From assembly GCF_002216795.1 (NCBI RefSeq), contig NZ_CP022316.1, positions 310,001 through 374,000 on the forward strand: a stretch of DNA of 64,000 nt. The letters run 5' to 3'. Positions within the stretch are counted from its first letter, which is position 1. Each line of letters starts with the position of its first letter. The position numbers were made by a program, and so were the translations under genes. Below the pieces are notes generated by a model, which saw nothing but the letters and a program-made list of their open reading frames with translations, ran no database searches and was not told the DNA's origin. Positions 27,900 to 37,818 of this stretch are shown piece by piece. Source of the stretch: Brachybacterium avium (lineage in GTDB: Bacteria; Actinomycetota; Actinomycetes; Actinomycetales; Dermabacteraceae).

Positions 27900-29428
27900 C
27901 GCGTCGTCTCGTCCGAGGCCGGGTCGGCCCAGTGCCCGGCCCTGCGCTCGGCCTCCATGGCCGAGATCCGCTGCATCCGCTCCGCGGTGCGGGTGCGCTG
28001 CTGCTCCTTCTTCACCTCACGGGTGGGGCGGGAGCGGTCCTCGAACCGGTCATCGGTGCCGCGTCGACCCAGCATCTCGGCGCCGCCCACCATCGTCGGC
28101 TCCCAGTCGAAGACGACTGCATCGTTGCCGGGTCCGATCAGCACCGTGGAGCCGGCCACGGCCCCGGCGGCGAACAGCTGGTCCTCGACGCCGAGCTTCG
28201 CGAGGCGGTCGGCGAGGAAGCCGACGGCCTCGTCATTGGTGAAGTCCGTCTGGTGCACCCAGCGCTCGGGCTTGTCGCCCTGGACGCGGTATGCGGTGGC
28301 GCCGTCGAACTGCTCGGTGACCACGCGGAAGCCCTTCTCGTCCACCGCGCGGGGCGCGAGGACGATGGGTGCCGCTTCCGGCTCGGGCAGCTTCGCGCGC
28401 GCCTGCTCGACGAGTCCGCCGAGGACGAAGGACAGCTCGCGCAGCCCCTTGTGGGAGACCGCGGAGACGTCGAGGACCGGGACGTCGCGCTCGCGGAGCT
28501 GGTCGCGGACCATATCGGCCATGTCCTCGCCGTCGGGCAGGTCGGTCTTGTTCAGCACGACGACCGTGGGCCGCTGCATCAGCGGGACCCTGCCGTCGGT
28601 CTCCTCGTCGAGGCTCGCCGCATAGGTCGCCAGCTCGTGCTCGATCGTGGTCAGGTCTCTGAGGGGATCGCGGTCCGACTCGAGCGACGCGGCATCCAGC
28701 ACGTGCACCAGCACGTGACAGCGTTCGATGTGGCGCAGGAAGTCCAGTCCCAGCCCCTTGCCCTGGCTCGCCCCGGGGATGAGACCCGGGACGTCGGCGA
28801 TGGTGTACCGGTGATCGCCGGCCTCGACCACACCGAGGTTCGGCACCAGGGTCGTGAAGGGGTAGTCGGCGATCTTCGGCCGGGCCGCGCTCATGGCCGC
28901 GATCAGTGAGGACTTGCCTGCGCTCGGGTAGCCCACCAGCGCGACATCCGCGACCGACTTCAGCTCGAGCACGAGCGTGCGCTCCTGGCCGGGTTCGCCG
29001 AGCAGCGCGAAGCCGGGGGCCTTGCGCCGGGAGTTCGCCAGTGCCGCGTTGCCCAGGCCCCCGCTGCCGCCCCGGGCGGCCACGTAGCGGGTGCCGATAC
29101 CGATCATGTCGGCCAGCACCGTGCCATCCTCGGCGGTGATCACGGTGCCGTCGGGCACCGAGAGCACCAGGTCCTGACCGCGGGCGCCGTGGCGCAGGTC
29201 GCCCTTGCCGAAGCCGCCGCCGGTGGCGCGCTGGTGCGGGCGGTGGTGGTACTCCAGCAGTGTCGTGGTGGACGCATCGACCTCGAGGATCACATCGCCG
29301 CCGCGGCCGCCGTCGGCCCCGTCGGGACCGGCCAGGGGCTTGAACTTCTCACGACGGATGGACGCGGCGCCGTGCCCGCCCGATCCCCCGACGACCTGCA
29401 GCTGGACGCGGTCGACGAATGTGGCCAT
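27896..29428 (-). CDS. obg: GTPase Obg/CgtA
   Basis: 510-aa ribosome-assembly GTPase. The N-terminal Gly-rich Obg fold ([18 protein letters not shown], then GGRGGDV) is followed by the G domain with G1 [11 protein letters not shown]3 DVPG and G4 NKTD. A C-terminal OCT domain follows, and a basic tail ([20 protein letters not shown]). Downstream of a hairpin that separates it from rpmA; proB overlaps its stop. Confidence 0.97.
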   Translation of the reverse strand: MATFVDRVQLQVVGGSGGHGAASIRREKFKPLAGPDGADGGRGGDVILEVDASTTTLLEYHHRPHQRATGGGFGKGDLRHGARGQDLVLSVPDGTVITAEDGTVLADMIGIGTRYVAARGGSGGLGNAALANSRRKAPGFALLGEPGQERTLVLELKSVADVALVGYPSAGKSSLIAAMSAARPKIADYPFTTLVPNLGVVEAGDHRYTIADVPGLIPGASQGKGLGLDFLRHIERCHVLVHVLDAASLESDRDPLRDLTTIEHELATYAASLDEETDGRVPLMQRPTVVVLNKTDLPDGEDMADMVRDQLRERDVPVLDVSAVSHKGLRELSFVLGGLVEQARAKLPEPEAAPIVLAPRAVDEKGFRVVTEQFDGATAYRVQGDKPERWVHQTDFTNDEAVGFLADRLAKLGVEDQLFAAGAVAGSTVLIGPGNDAVVFDWEPTMVGGAEMLGRRGTDDRFEDRSRPTREVKKEQQRTRTAERMQRISAMEAERRAGHWADPASDETTR

Positions 29429-29454
29429 GGATGCACTCCGATGCTGAAGGGGAG

Positions 29455-29494
29455 AAAAGCCTCGAGGGGCGGAGCGTTCGGCTCCGCCCCTCGA
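29455..29494 (-). terminator. Intrinsic terminator after rpmA
   Basis: On the minus strand a perfect 14-bp stem (TCGAGGGGCGGAGC and its complement, loop CGAAC) is followed by GGCTTTTCTCC. It should end or attenuate the rplU-rpmA transcript before obg. Confidence 0.85.
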
Positions 29495-29529
29495 AGGACG
29501 CTGGGTGCCCCGGAAGCCGGGGCGAGCGG

Positions 29530-29784
29530 TCAGACCGTCTCGACGACGTTGACCACCTTGCGGTCACGCTTGCGGCCGAACTCGACGGTGCCCGCGGTGA
29601 GCGCGAACAGCGTGTCGTCGTTGCCGCGACCCACACCGTCACCGGGGTGGATGCTCGTGCCGCGCTGACGAACGAGAATCTCGCCCGCGCCGACGACCTG
29701 GCCGCCGAAGCGCTTGACGCCGAGACGCTGGGAGTTGGAGTCACGCCCGTTCTTGGAGGAGCTGACGCCCTTCTTTGATGCCAT
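29530..29784 (-). CDS. rpmA: 50S ribosomal protein L27
   Basis: 84-aa protein of the 50S subunit whose N-terminus reaches the peptidyl-transferase centre. Canonical start [20 protein letters not shown] and core [19 protein letters not shown]. It lies 34 bp after rplU and is followed by the terminator at 29455-29494. Confidence 0.98.
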   Translation of the reverse strand: MASKKGVSSSKNGRDSNSQRLGVKRFGGQVVGAGEILVRQRGTSIHPGDGVGRGNDDTLFALTAGTVEFGRKRDRKVVNVVETV

Positions 29785-29818
29785 CTGGAATCAATCCTTG
29801 TCTAGTCGAAGGGATCGC

Positions 29819-30127
29819 TCAGGCGATGCCCGTGATCTTCAGCCGGGTGAGCTCCTGGCGGTGGCCCTGGCGCTTCTTGTAACCGGTCTTGTTCTTGTAG
29901 CGGAGGATCCGGATCTTCTCGCCGCGGAGGTCTTCGACCTTCTCGGCGGTGACCTTCACCTTCGCGAGCTCGTTCTGGGCGGAAGTGACCTTGTCGCCGT
30001 CAACCAGCAGCACGGGAGCGAGATCGACGCTGTCGCCCGCCTCGCCTGCCACGCGGTTGATCACGATGGTGTCACCGACCGACACCTTCTCCTGACGACC
30101 GCCTGCGCGGACGATTGCGTACACCAC
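29819..30127 (-). CDS. rplU: 50S ribosomal protein L21
   Basis: 102-aa protein of the 50S subunit. Typical sequence [19 protein letters not shown] with the C-terminal [17 protein letters not shown]. Two GTG codons in a row (30127 and 30124) could start it. First gene of the rplU-rpmA operon, driven by the promoter at 30298-30326 with a leader of about 160 nt. Confidence 0.97.
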   Translation of the reverse strand: MVYAIVRAGGRQEKVSVGDTIVINRVAGEAGDSVDLAPVLLVDGDKVTSAQNELAKVKVTAEKVEDLRGEKIRILRYKNKTGYKKRQGHRQELTRLKITGIA

Positions 30128-30297
30128 GTCAATGCTCCATCTTGTGATTCGAAATTGCTCTACGAGTCGGACTCCCTGCCGGGTGTCACCGCGGACCTGC
30201 GACCGTCAACCTGGCCCGGACCGTGAGGCCCGAGCGGGAGATGCGGTCGGCGATGTCCACCGGGAGCACGACTGCGACGCGTTTTGCGCCAGGGAAC

Positions 30298-30326
30298 AGC
30301 TTACGATCCCGCGACCTGCCGGTCAA
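30298..30326 (-). promoter_or_regulatory. Housekeeping sigma promoter of rplU-rpmA
   Basis: On the minus strand TTGACC (30326-30321) and TAAGCT (30303-30298) are separated by exactly 17 nt, close to the consensus. The start site should be near 30290, giving a long leader before rplU. Confidence 0.8.
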
Positions 30327-30378
30327 CCACCAGACACGGTCCGACCTGCGAGAACGCGGTCACATCCTGTGGAACGCG

Positions 30379-33105
30379 TCACCCCTGCTCGGGAGCGTCC
30401 TGCTCCCACGCGGTCGCGGCGCCCTCCCCGGGCTCCTCGAGCGGTGCGGCGCCGCCCGAGGCCGCGGCGATCGAGGCGATCGTGGCCCGCGCCTGGGCAC
30501 GGCTGCTCTCGTCGTCCTCGAGCCGGTGCACATCGCCACCGGTCTCCTCGCCGCCGTGCTCGGTGCCCTCGCCCTCGTCCTTCGCGCCGTTGCGCGGGCG
30601 CCGGCCCCGACGCCGCGAGGACTTCGAGGAGTCCTCCGCGCCGTTGCCGCCGCCATGATTGTGCTCGCCTTCGGCGTCCACGACCAGGCCACGGCCGTGG
30701 CAGTGCTCGCAGGAGGTGGAGAAGGTCTCGACCAGACCCTGCCCCACGCGCTTGCGGGTCATCTGCACCAGGCCGAGCGAGGTGACCTCGGCGACCTGGT
30801 GCTTGGTGCGGTCCCGGCCCAGGCACTCGACCAGGCGCCGCAGCACCAGGTCTCGGTTGGACTCGAGCACCATGTCGATGAAGTCGATGACGATGATGCC
30901 GCCGATGTCGCGCAGCCGCAGCTGGCGCACGATCTCCTCGGCGGATTCGAGGTTGTTCTTGGTGACGGTCTCCTCGAGGGAACCGCCGGAGCCGGTGAAC
31001 TTGCCGGTGTTGACGTCGACCACGGTCATCGCCTCGGTGCGATCGATGACCAGGGAGCCGCCCGAGGGCAGGTAGACCTTGCGGTCCATGGCCTTCAGCA
31101 GCTGCTCGTCGATGCGGTGCTTGGCGAACACGTCCTTCTCGCCGACGTGCTTCGTGACCCGCTCCAGCAGGTCCGGCGCCACCTCGGAGACGTAGGCGTG
31201 GACGTCGTCGTAGACCTTGCCGCCCTCGACGATCAACGAGGTGAAGTCCTCGTTGAAGACGTCGCGGACCACCTTGATGGCGATGTCCGGCTCCTGCGAG
31301 AGGGCCACCGGCGCGGATCGGCTCTTCTGCGCCTTCTGGATCTTGTCCCACTGGGCGCGCAGGCGCTCGACGTCATGCGTCAGCTCCTGCTCGCTCGCCC
31401 CTTCGGCGGCGGTGCGCACGATGACGCCCGCGTCCTCGGGGATGATCTGGCGCATGATCTTCTTCAGCCGCGTCCGCTCGGTGTCGGGCAGCTTGCGGGA
31501 GATGCCGGTCATGGAACCGCCGGGCACGAACACCACGTAGCGGCCGGGCAGGGAGATCTGGCTGGTCAGGCGAGCGCCCTTGTGACCGATCGGGTCCTTG
31601 GTGACCTGGACCAGCACCGGGTCACCGCTCTTCAGCGCCAGTTCGATGCGTCGCGGCTGGCCCTCCAGGCCCACCGCGTCCCAGTTGACCTCTCCGGCAT
31701 ACAGCACAGCGTTGCGACCCTTGCCGATGTCCACGAAGGCGGCCTCCATGGAGGGGAGCACGTTCTGCACCTTGCCCAGGTAGACGTTGCCGACCATCGA
31801 CGTCTGCGACTTCTGAGCGACGTAGTGCTCGACGAGCACATCGTCCTCGAGCACGGCGATCTGGGTGCGGCCGGGGCGCTCGCGCACCACCATCGAGCGC
31901 TTGACGGATTCGCGACGGGCCAGGAACTCGGCCTCGGTGATCACGTTTCGGCGGCGACCCGCATCGCGCCCCTCGCGGCGACGCTGTCGCTTGGCCTCGA
32001 GACGAGTCGATCCCTTGACGGCCTTGACCTCGTCCCGCGCCTCACGGACCTTCACCACCGTGTTGGGCGGATCATCCGTGGAGCCCGAATCGTCGTTGCC
32101 GCCGCCCGACCGGCGACGACGCCGACGTCGGCGCGAGCTGGAGGAGCCGGAGGAGGAGTCCCCACCGTTGTCCTGATCGTTGCCGGAGGAGTCCGACCCG
32201 TCCTCGTCCTGCCCGGAGTCCCGGGAGTCGTCGTGCGCCTCGTCGGTGCCGTCCGCGCTCTCGCTGCCGTCGTCCTCGCCCCGGCCACGACCGCGACGGC
32301 CACGGCCCCCGCGACGCCGCCGGCGGCGGGAGCTGCCGTTCGCACCCGAGTTCGATGACGAGTGGTCCTCGTCAGCGCTATCGTCCTCGTCCTCCTCGGT
32401 CCCCTCGGTCCCCTCAGTCGCATCCTCATCGCGCTGCGAGGAACGGCGCGAACGGCTGCGGCTGCGCCGGGAGCGGGAGGTGCGCTCCTCCTCCGAGGAC
32501 TCCTCGCCCACGGCGGGGTGCGACTCCTCGGCGTCTGCGTCTGCGTCCTCAGCGTGTTCCTGGGGGGCGACGGTGGTCCGAGGCTGCGGCGTCGGCGCCT
32601 GGAACAGGAGCGACGCGAAATCCATCTGCACCTGTTCGCGACGACCCGCGCGATCGTCGTCCGCGGTCGGCTCCTCCGCAGCGGCCCCACGGGCCGTGGC
32701 CAGCGCCCGCAGATCATCCACGACCGGGTTGCCCTCGGGTTCCGGGAGATCGACCGGAGCATCCTGAGCAGGCTCCTCCACAGCATCGTCCGTCACCTGT
32801 GCGACCGGCTCTTCAACCTCGTCAGCAGCCGGTGCCGGCTCGGCCGCGATCGCGGGGGCCCCGGCGGGGGCCCCGGCGCGACGACGGGGTCGCTTGGCGG
32901 TGGACGGGGCGGGCTCGACGCTCGCCGCCTCCTGCGAGGCGACGACGGTGCGAGGTGAGGTGCTCTCCGGCTCCGCCACTGTCGGCGGGGTGAATGCGGG
33001 CGCTCCCGCCGGGGCGCCTGCGGCACGACGGCGGCGCCGCGCCGGTGGCGGGCCCTGCGTCTCCTGCGACGAGTCGTTCTCGGTGTCGTGGGTGCTGTCA
33101 GCCAT
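30379..33105 (-). CDS. rne: Ribonuclease E/G
   Basis: 908-aa endoribonuclease for RNA decay and processing. The N-terminal ~380 residues are disordered, with Arg and Asp/Glu runs and two copies of the motif AGAPAGAPA. The catalytic part includes the S1 domain (MVGNVYLGKVQNVLPSMEAA), 5'-sensor and DNase I-like core with VVDVNTGKFTG and IIVIDFIDM, and the zinc link CEHCHGRG near the C-terminus. Extra disordered sequence ahead of the core is common in actinobacterial RNase E. AAGGAG lies 8 nt before the ATG at 33105. Confidence 0.95.
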   Translation of the reverse strand: MADSTHDTENDSSQETQGPPPARRRRRAAGAPAGAPAFTPPTVAEPESTSPRTVVASQEAASVEPAPSTAKRPRRRAGAPAGAPAIAAEPAPAADEVEEPVAQVTDDAVEEPAQDAPVDLPEPEGNPVVDDLRALATARGAAAEEPTADDDRAGRREQVQMDFASLLFQAPTPQPRTTVAPQEHAEDADADAEESHPAVGEESSEEERTSRSRRSRSRSRRSSQRDEDATEGTEGTEEDEDDSADEDHSSSNSGANGSSRRRRRRGGRGRRGRGRGEDDGSESADGTDEAHDDSRDSGQDEDGSDSSGNDQDNGGDSSSGSSSSRRRRRRRRSGGGNDDSGSTDDPPNTVVKVREARDEVKAVKGSTRLEAKRQRRREGRDAGRRRNVITEAEFLARRESVKRSMVVRERPGRTQIAVLEDDVLVEHYVAQKSQTSMVGNVYLGKVQNVLPSMEAAFVDIGKGRNAVLYAGEVNWDAVGLEGQPRRIELALKSGDPVLVQVTKDPIGHKGARLTSQISLPGRYVVFVPGGSMTGISRKLPDTERTRLKKIMRQIIPEDAGVIVRTAAEGASEQELTHDVERLRAQWDKIQKAQKSRSAPVALSQEPDIAIKVVRDVFNEDFTSLIVEGGKVYDDVHAYVSEVAPDLLERVTKHVGEKDVFAKHRIDEQLLKAMDRKVYLPSGGSLVIDRTEAMTVVDVNTGKFTGSGGSLEETVTKNNLESAEEIVRQLRLRDIGGIIVIDFIDMVLESNRDLVLRRLVECLGRDRTKHQVAEVTSLGLVQMTRKRVGQGLVETFSTSCEHCHGRGLVVDAEGEHNHGGGNGAEDSSKSSRRRGRRPRNGAKDEGEGTEHGGEETGGDVHRLEDDESSRAQARATIASIAAASGGAAPLEEPGEGAATAWEQDAPEQG

Positions 33106-33475
33106 AGGGCCGTCTCCTTCTGGAGGACCAGCGCACCCTGGTCCCGTCTGGTCATCGTCCCTGAGGACGGAAGTCTCAAGCCCTCGCCGTCGCGCAGCTC
33201 CCCGATGGAAGCGCTGCGATGCCGGCCGTGGAACATGACGGTCGCGGTGGTCCGCGTAGCCGATGCTCCGACGCCTCGACGCCGGGAGGTTCCCCCACCC
33301 GGTACGGAGCAGGAGAGTGCCTCGGTCAGTATGACACAGGGCATTTCCGCGTCCGGGGCCGACATGCGGATCCTCGAAGGGCGGGATCACCGTGCCACGG
33401 GGACCATCGTCCTCGTTCCCGGCGCCGGTGCGGCCGTAGCTTTCGTGACAGCGTGTCACCCACTTTGGAGTTCCC
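33106..33475. other. Divergent rne/cydA control region
   Basis: 370 bases without a supported gene. Near 33328-33333 the minus strand has CATACT, a possible -10 for rne, which would leave a 5' leader of about 215 nt; long leaders are known for autoregulated rne genes. On the plus side, TAGCTT at 33437-33442 is a possible -10 for cydA. No good -35 was found for either. Confidence 0.4.
33445..33459. promoter_or_regulatory. Inverted repeat before cydA
   Basis: GTGACA-GCG-TGTCAC, perfect 6-bp arms, 17 to 31 nt upstream of the cydA ATG and over the presumed transcription start. It is a candidate operator for oxygen or redox control. It does not match the CRP or Rex consensus orientation. Confidence 0.45.
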
Positions 33476-35032
33476 ATGGATGCCCTTGACCTCGCACGGT
33501 GGCAGTTCGGCATCACCACCGTGTACCACTTCATCTTCGTCCCGCTGACCATCGGCCTGTCGCTGCTGGTCGCGATCATGCAGACCCGCGCGGTCTTCGC
33601 GAAGGACCCCCTGCGCAAGGACGCCTGGACCCGGATGACGAAGTTCTTCGGCTCGATGCTGATCGTGAACTTCGGCATCGGCATCGCCACCGGCATCGTG
33701 CAGGAGTTCCAGTTCGGCATGAACTGGTCGGAGTACTCCCGCTTCGTCGGCGACGTGTTCGGCGCCCCGCTCGCGCTGGAGGGTCTGGCCGCCTTCTTCC
33801 TGGAGTCGGTGTTCCTGGGGCTGTGGATCTTCGGCTGGGAGAGGCTGCCGGAGAAGATCCATCTGCTGACCATCTGGGCCGTCGCCGTGGGAAGCACCCT
33901 CTCGGCCTACTTCATCATCGCCGCGAACTCCTTCATGCAACATCCCGTCGGGGCGGTCCTGAACCCGGAGACCGGCCGTGCCGAGCTGGACCCCTCGCAG
34001 GGGTCGATCTTCGCCGTGCTCAGCAACGTCACCGCGCTCGCGGCCTTCCCGCATGTGGTCTCCGGCGCCTGGCTGGTGGCCGGTGCCTTCCTCACCGGCG
34101 TCGCGGCCTGGCACATGGTGCGCCACCACAATCGCGCCCGGGAGCTGGGCATCGACACGGTGGAGGGCCAGGAGCAGCACCTCGCCGCCCGCGATCTGTA
34201 CCGGCCCACGGTCCGCTTCGGCGTGCTCGCCATGGTCGTCGCCGCCGTGGTGCTGGTGATCTCCGGCGACTTCCAGGCGCAGATCATGTTCAAGCAGCAG
34301 CCGATGAAGATGGCCTCCGCCGAGGCGCTGTGCGAGACGGAGACCGGGGCGTCCTTCTCGATCCTCACCGTCGGCGGGCCGGACGCCTTCTCGACCGACT
34401 GCGACGGCGTCACCCATCTGATCGAGGTCCCCTACGTCACCTCCTTCCTGGCCACCCACACCTTCGACGCCACCCTGCAGGGGGTGGACGACCTCAACGC
34501 CCAGTACAAGGAGCAGTTCGGGGATACCGCCGTCGACATCCACGGCAACGAGACGGCCGTCGACTACCGCCCGAACCTCTTCGTCACCTACTGGTCCTTC
34601 CGCCTGATGATGGGGCTGGCCGCCTTCAGCGGGATCCTCGCGCTGTGGGCGCTGTGGGTGACCCGCGGGAAGGGTGAGGCCGCCCGCACCACGGGATCGC
34701 GCCTCTTCCAGTGGTTCGCAGTGCTGGCGATCCCGATGCCGTTCCTCGCGAACTCCGCGGGCTGGGTGTTCACCGAGATCGGGCGTCAGCCGTGGGTGGT
34801 CCACCCCAACCCCGACGACCCCGTCGTGCGACTGATGACGATGCAGGGCGTCTCGGCCAACCCGGGCTGGATGGTGCTCACCTCGCTGGTCGCCTTCACC
34901 CTCGTCTACGGGGTGCTCGCCGTGCTCTGGTTCCAGATGATGCGGAAGGCGGCGCTGAAGGGCGTGCCGCTGGCACGGCGCGATCCGGCCACGGACGAGC
35001 TCGACACCCCCACCCTCTCCTTCGACTACTGA
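33476..35032 (+). CDS. cydA: Cytochrome bd ubiquinol/menaquinol oxidase subunit I
   Basis: 518-aa membrane subunit of cytochrome bd, the high-affinity terminal oxidase. The haem-ligand His is near the start (YHFIFVPLTIG, His18). The quinol-site segment is FKQQPMKMASAEA and the diagnostic EIGRQPWVVHP is present. The Q-loop is short, as in Gram-positive enzymes. About nine helices. GGAG lies 5 nt before the ATG. Head of the operon cydA-cydB-cydD-cydC-histidine kinase. Confidence 0.97.
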   Translation: MDALDLARWQFGITTVYHFIFVPLTIGLSLLVAIMQTRAVFAKDPLRKDAWTRMTKFFGSMLIVNFGIGIATGIVQEFQFGMNWSEYSRFVGDVFGAPLALEGLAAFFLESVFLGLWIFGWERLPEKIHLLTIWAVAVGSTLSAYFIIAANSFMQHPVGAVLNPETGRAELDPSQGSIFAVLSNVTALAAFPHVVSGAWLVAGAFLTGVAAWHMVRHHNRARELGIDTVEGQEQHLAARDLYRPTVRFGVLAMVVAAVVLVISGDFQAQIMFKQQPMKMASAEALCETETGASFSILTVGGPDAFSTDCDGVTHLIEVPYVTSFLATHTFDATLQGVDDLNAQYKEQFGDTAVDIHGNETAVDYRPNLFVTYWSFRLMMGLAAFSGILALWALWVTRGKGEAARTTGSRLFQWFAVLAIPMPFLANSAGWVFTEIGRQPWVVHPNPDDPVVRLMTMQGVSANPGWMVLTSLVAFTLVYGVLAVLWFQMMRKAALKGVPLARRDPATDELDTPTLSFDY

Positions 35033-35051
35033 GAAGGGACACCCTCAGCTC

Positions 35052-36134
35052 ATGGATGCCATGCTCGCCCCCACCGTCCTGCAGACCCTGTGGTTCTTCC
35101 TCATCGCCTTCTTCTTCCTGTGCTACTTCGTGCTCGAGGGCTTCGATTTCGGCGTGCAGATGAACGTCGGCGCCTTCTGGCGGCGCGGCGACGGGGCGCG
35201 GGGCACGATCCTGAAGACGGTCGGCCCCGTCTGGGACGGGAACGAGGTGTTCCTGATCACCGGCGGCGCTCTGCTGTTCGCGGCCTTCCCCGAGTGGTAC
35301 GCGACCCTGTTCTCCGGCTTCTACCTCGCGCTGCTGCTCCTGCTGCTGGTGCTGATCGTGCGGGTGTGCGCCTTCAAGTGGCGCGGCAAGGTGGACAGCC
35401 TCCGCTGGCGGAGGGCCTGGGACGTGGTCCACGTGGTCGGCGGTGTCGCCCCGGCGCTGCTGTGGGGCGTCGCCTTCGGCAATATCGTCGCCGGGGTGGA
35501 GATCGACCAGCATCACTGGGTGACCACCTCGCTGCTGGGGCTGCTGAACCCCTTCGCCCTGCTGGCCGGGGTGGTCTTCGTGCTGCTGTTCTGGCTGCAC
35601 GGCACCCTGTACCTCGCGCTCAAGGTCGACGGGCCGCTGCGGCAGGAGGCGAACCGCCTGGCCGGGATCCTGGTGTGGCCGACGATCGTGGCCGGTGCCG
35701 CCTTCCTGGCCTGGTTCCAGCTCGCCCACTCCCACTCCTGGCTCACCGTGATCCCGGTGGCCGTGGCCGCCGCGGCGCTGCTCGCCGTGGTCCCGCTGAA
35801 CCGGGCGGGCCGGGAGGGCCTCGCCTTCATGGCGACCGTCGCGGCGATCGCCGGCGCCTCCCTCGCCCTGTTCGGCGGGCTGTTCCCCTACGTCCTGCCG
35901 GCGACGAACGATCCCGCGAACTCACTGACCGTCGCCAATGCCTCCTCGACCGAGCACACCCTGACGGTGATGCTGGTGGCGCTCGCCATCCTGCTGCCGG
36001 TCGTCCTCGCCTACACGATCTGGACGTACCGGGTCTTCCGCCACCGGGTCACCGACGACGACTCCCCCGCCCCCGGCTCCGGGGTGCTCGAGGCGGCGAA
36101 GCAGAGCTACCGCAGCACCTTCGAGCAGCATTGA
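35052..36134 (+). CDS. cydB: Cytochrome bd oxidase subunit II
   Basis: 360-aa membrane subunit with about nine helices. CydB marks: FFLCYFVLEGFDFGVQM near the N-terminus, GPVWDGNEVFLITGGALLFA, and FPYVLPAT. It lies 19 bp after cydA, and its stop overlaps the cydD ATG (TGATG). Confidence 0.97.
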   Translation: MDAMLAPTVLQTLWFFLIAFFFLCYFVLEGFDFGVQMNVGAFWRRGDGARGTILKTVGPVWDGNEVFLITGGALLFAAFPEWYATLFSGFYLALLLLLLVLIVRVCAFKWRGKVDSLRWRRAWDVVHVVGGVAPALLWGVAFGNIVAGVEIDQHHWVTTSLLGLLNPFALLAGVVFVLLFWLHGTLYLALKVDGPLRQEANRLAGILVWPTIVAGAAFLAWFQLAHSHSWLTVIPVAVAAAALLAVVPLNRAGREGLAFMATVAAIAGASLALFGGLFPYVLPATNDPANSLTVANASSTEHTLTVMLVALAILLPVVLAYTIWTYRVFRHRVTDDDSPAPGSGVLEAAKQSYRSTFEQH

Positions 36135-37818
36135 TGGCGCCGTCCCCGAGGCGCCCCCGGCCGCCGCTGGATCCGCGACTGGTGCGCGAGGTCGCAGCGG
36201 CGCGCAGGCACGTGGCGACCACGGTCGCGCTGGGGCTGGTGCAGGCCGGCTGCGTCATCGTCACCGCGCTGGTGATCGCCCGCCTCGGCTCCCGGCTGCT
36301 CGTGGACCGCGCCGTCCCGCAGGAGGCGCCCGGGCTGCTGGTGGTGCTGGTCACGGCGCTCGCGGTCCGCGCCGGCGCGGTGCTGCTCGAGCAGGCGACC
36401 GCCCACCGGGCCGCGACCTCCGCGATCAGCGAGCTGCGCGGGCGGATCGTCGGCCATGCCGCGCGGCTGGGCCCTCGTGCGGGCGCCGGCCGCGGCGCGG
36501 ATCTCACGGCGCTGGCGACCACCGGTATCGAGAACCTGCGGCCCTACCTGGTGGGCTACGTGCCGCAGCTGCTGCTGACGCTCACGGTGACCCCGCTGTG
36601 CCTGCTGACCATCGCTCTGCTGGATCCGCTCAGCGCGGTGATCGCGATCCTCACCCTGCCGCTGGTGCCGCTGTTCATGGTGCTGGTGGGGAAGCTGACG
36701 GCGGGCCGCTCCGAGGAGCTCATCGCGGATATGCGCTCCCTCTGGTCCCAGCTGCTGGATCTGGTGGACGGACTGCCCACCCTGCGGGCTCTAGGCCGCG
36801 AGCAGGGCCCGGAGGCGACCGTGCGGCGGCTCGGCGAGCGCCACCGCACCTCCGCCATGGGTTCCCTGCGCTACGCCTTCCTCTCCTCGATGGTGCTCGA
36901 GCTGCTGACCACCCTGTGCGTGGCGCTGATCGCCGTGGGCATCGGCATGCGCCTGGTGTACGGCGAGATGGATCTCGCCCCGGCGCTCGCGGTGCTGGTG
37001 CTCGCCCCGGAGGTCTACCTGCCGCTGCGCAACGTCGGCTCCCGCTACCACGCCTCCACCGACGGTCTGGCCGCTGTGGACGCCGCCTTCGCTGTGCTCG
37101 AGGAACAGCCGCCGACCGACGGGGAGCTCCTCGCCCCGGATCTGGCCACCTCCGCCCTCGCCCTGCGCGGGGTCTCGGTGCGCTCCCGCGACGGCATGGC
37201 CCCGCACCGCGCCGATCTCATGGTGCGCCCGGGGCGGGTGCACGCGCTGACCGGTCCCTCGGGCTCGGGCAAGACGACCGCGGCGCAGGTGCTGCTCGGT
37301 CTCCTGCCGGCCGACGAGGGATACGCCGAGATCATCGCCGAGGACGGGACCGTGACGCCGATCGACGCCCTGGCGCGGCACAGCCTCTGGACGCAGGTGG
37401 CCTGGCTCCCCCAGCGCCCGGTGCTGCCCCGGGAACGATCCGCTCCGTGCTCGCCGGGGCACGGCCTGATGCCGGCGAGGCCGAGCTGCAGGCGGCGGCC
37501 GCGGCGACCGGGCTGGACGCGGTGATCGCCGAGCGCGGCTGGGACGCGGACCTCGGACGGGCCGGTCGCGGCATCTCCCTCGGCGAACGGCAGCGCCTGG
37601 CCCTGGCGCGGGCGGTGCTCTCCCCCGCGCCGCTGGTGGTGCTGGACGAGCCGACCGCGCATCTGGACGGCGCCACCGAGCAGGTGGTGCTCGACCTGAT
37701 CACGACGCTGCGCGATGCCGGCCGCACCGTGGTGGTGATCGCCCACCGCTCCCGGCTGGTCGACCTCGCCGACGAGGTGTCCGGCGTGGCGACCGCGCTG
37801 GTGGGGGCCGACCGATGA
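36134..37818 (+). CDS. cydD: Cysteine/glutathione ABC exporter subunit CydD, apparent frameshift
   Basis: Half of the CydDC exporter of thiols needed to assemble cytochrome bd. The first frame gives the six-helix membrane domain and Walker A (GPSGSGKT), and ends at VAWLPQRPVLPR. The second frame supplies the rest of the ATPase (PGTIRSVLAG, ISLGERQRLALARA, LVVLDEPTAHLD). They join perfectly if one base is added at the C4/G3 junction, 37427-37433, giving 561 aa. As written, the signature and Walker B would be lost. Overlaps cydB and cydC. Confidence 0.88.

Noticed and set aside
30223..32358. A 711-codon open frame antisense to RNase E
   Set aside because: No recognisable motif, and the rne frame is complete.
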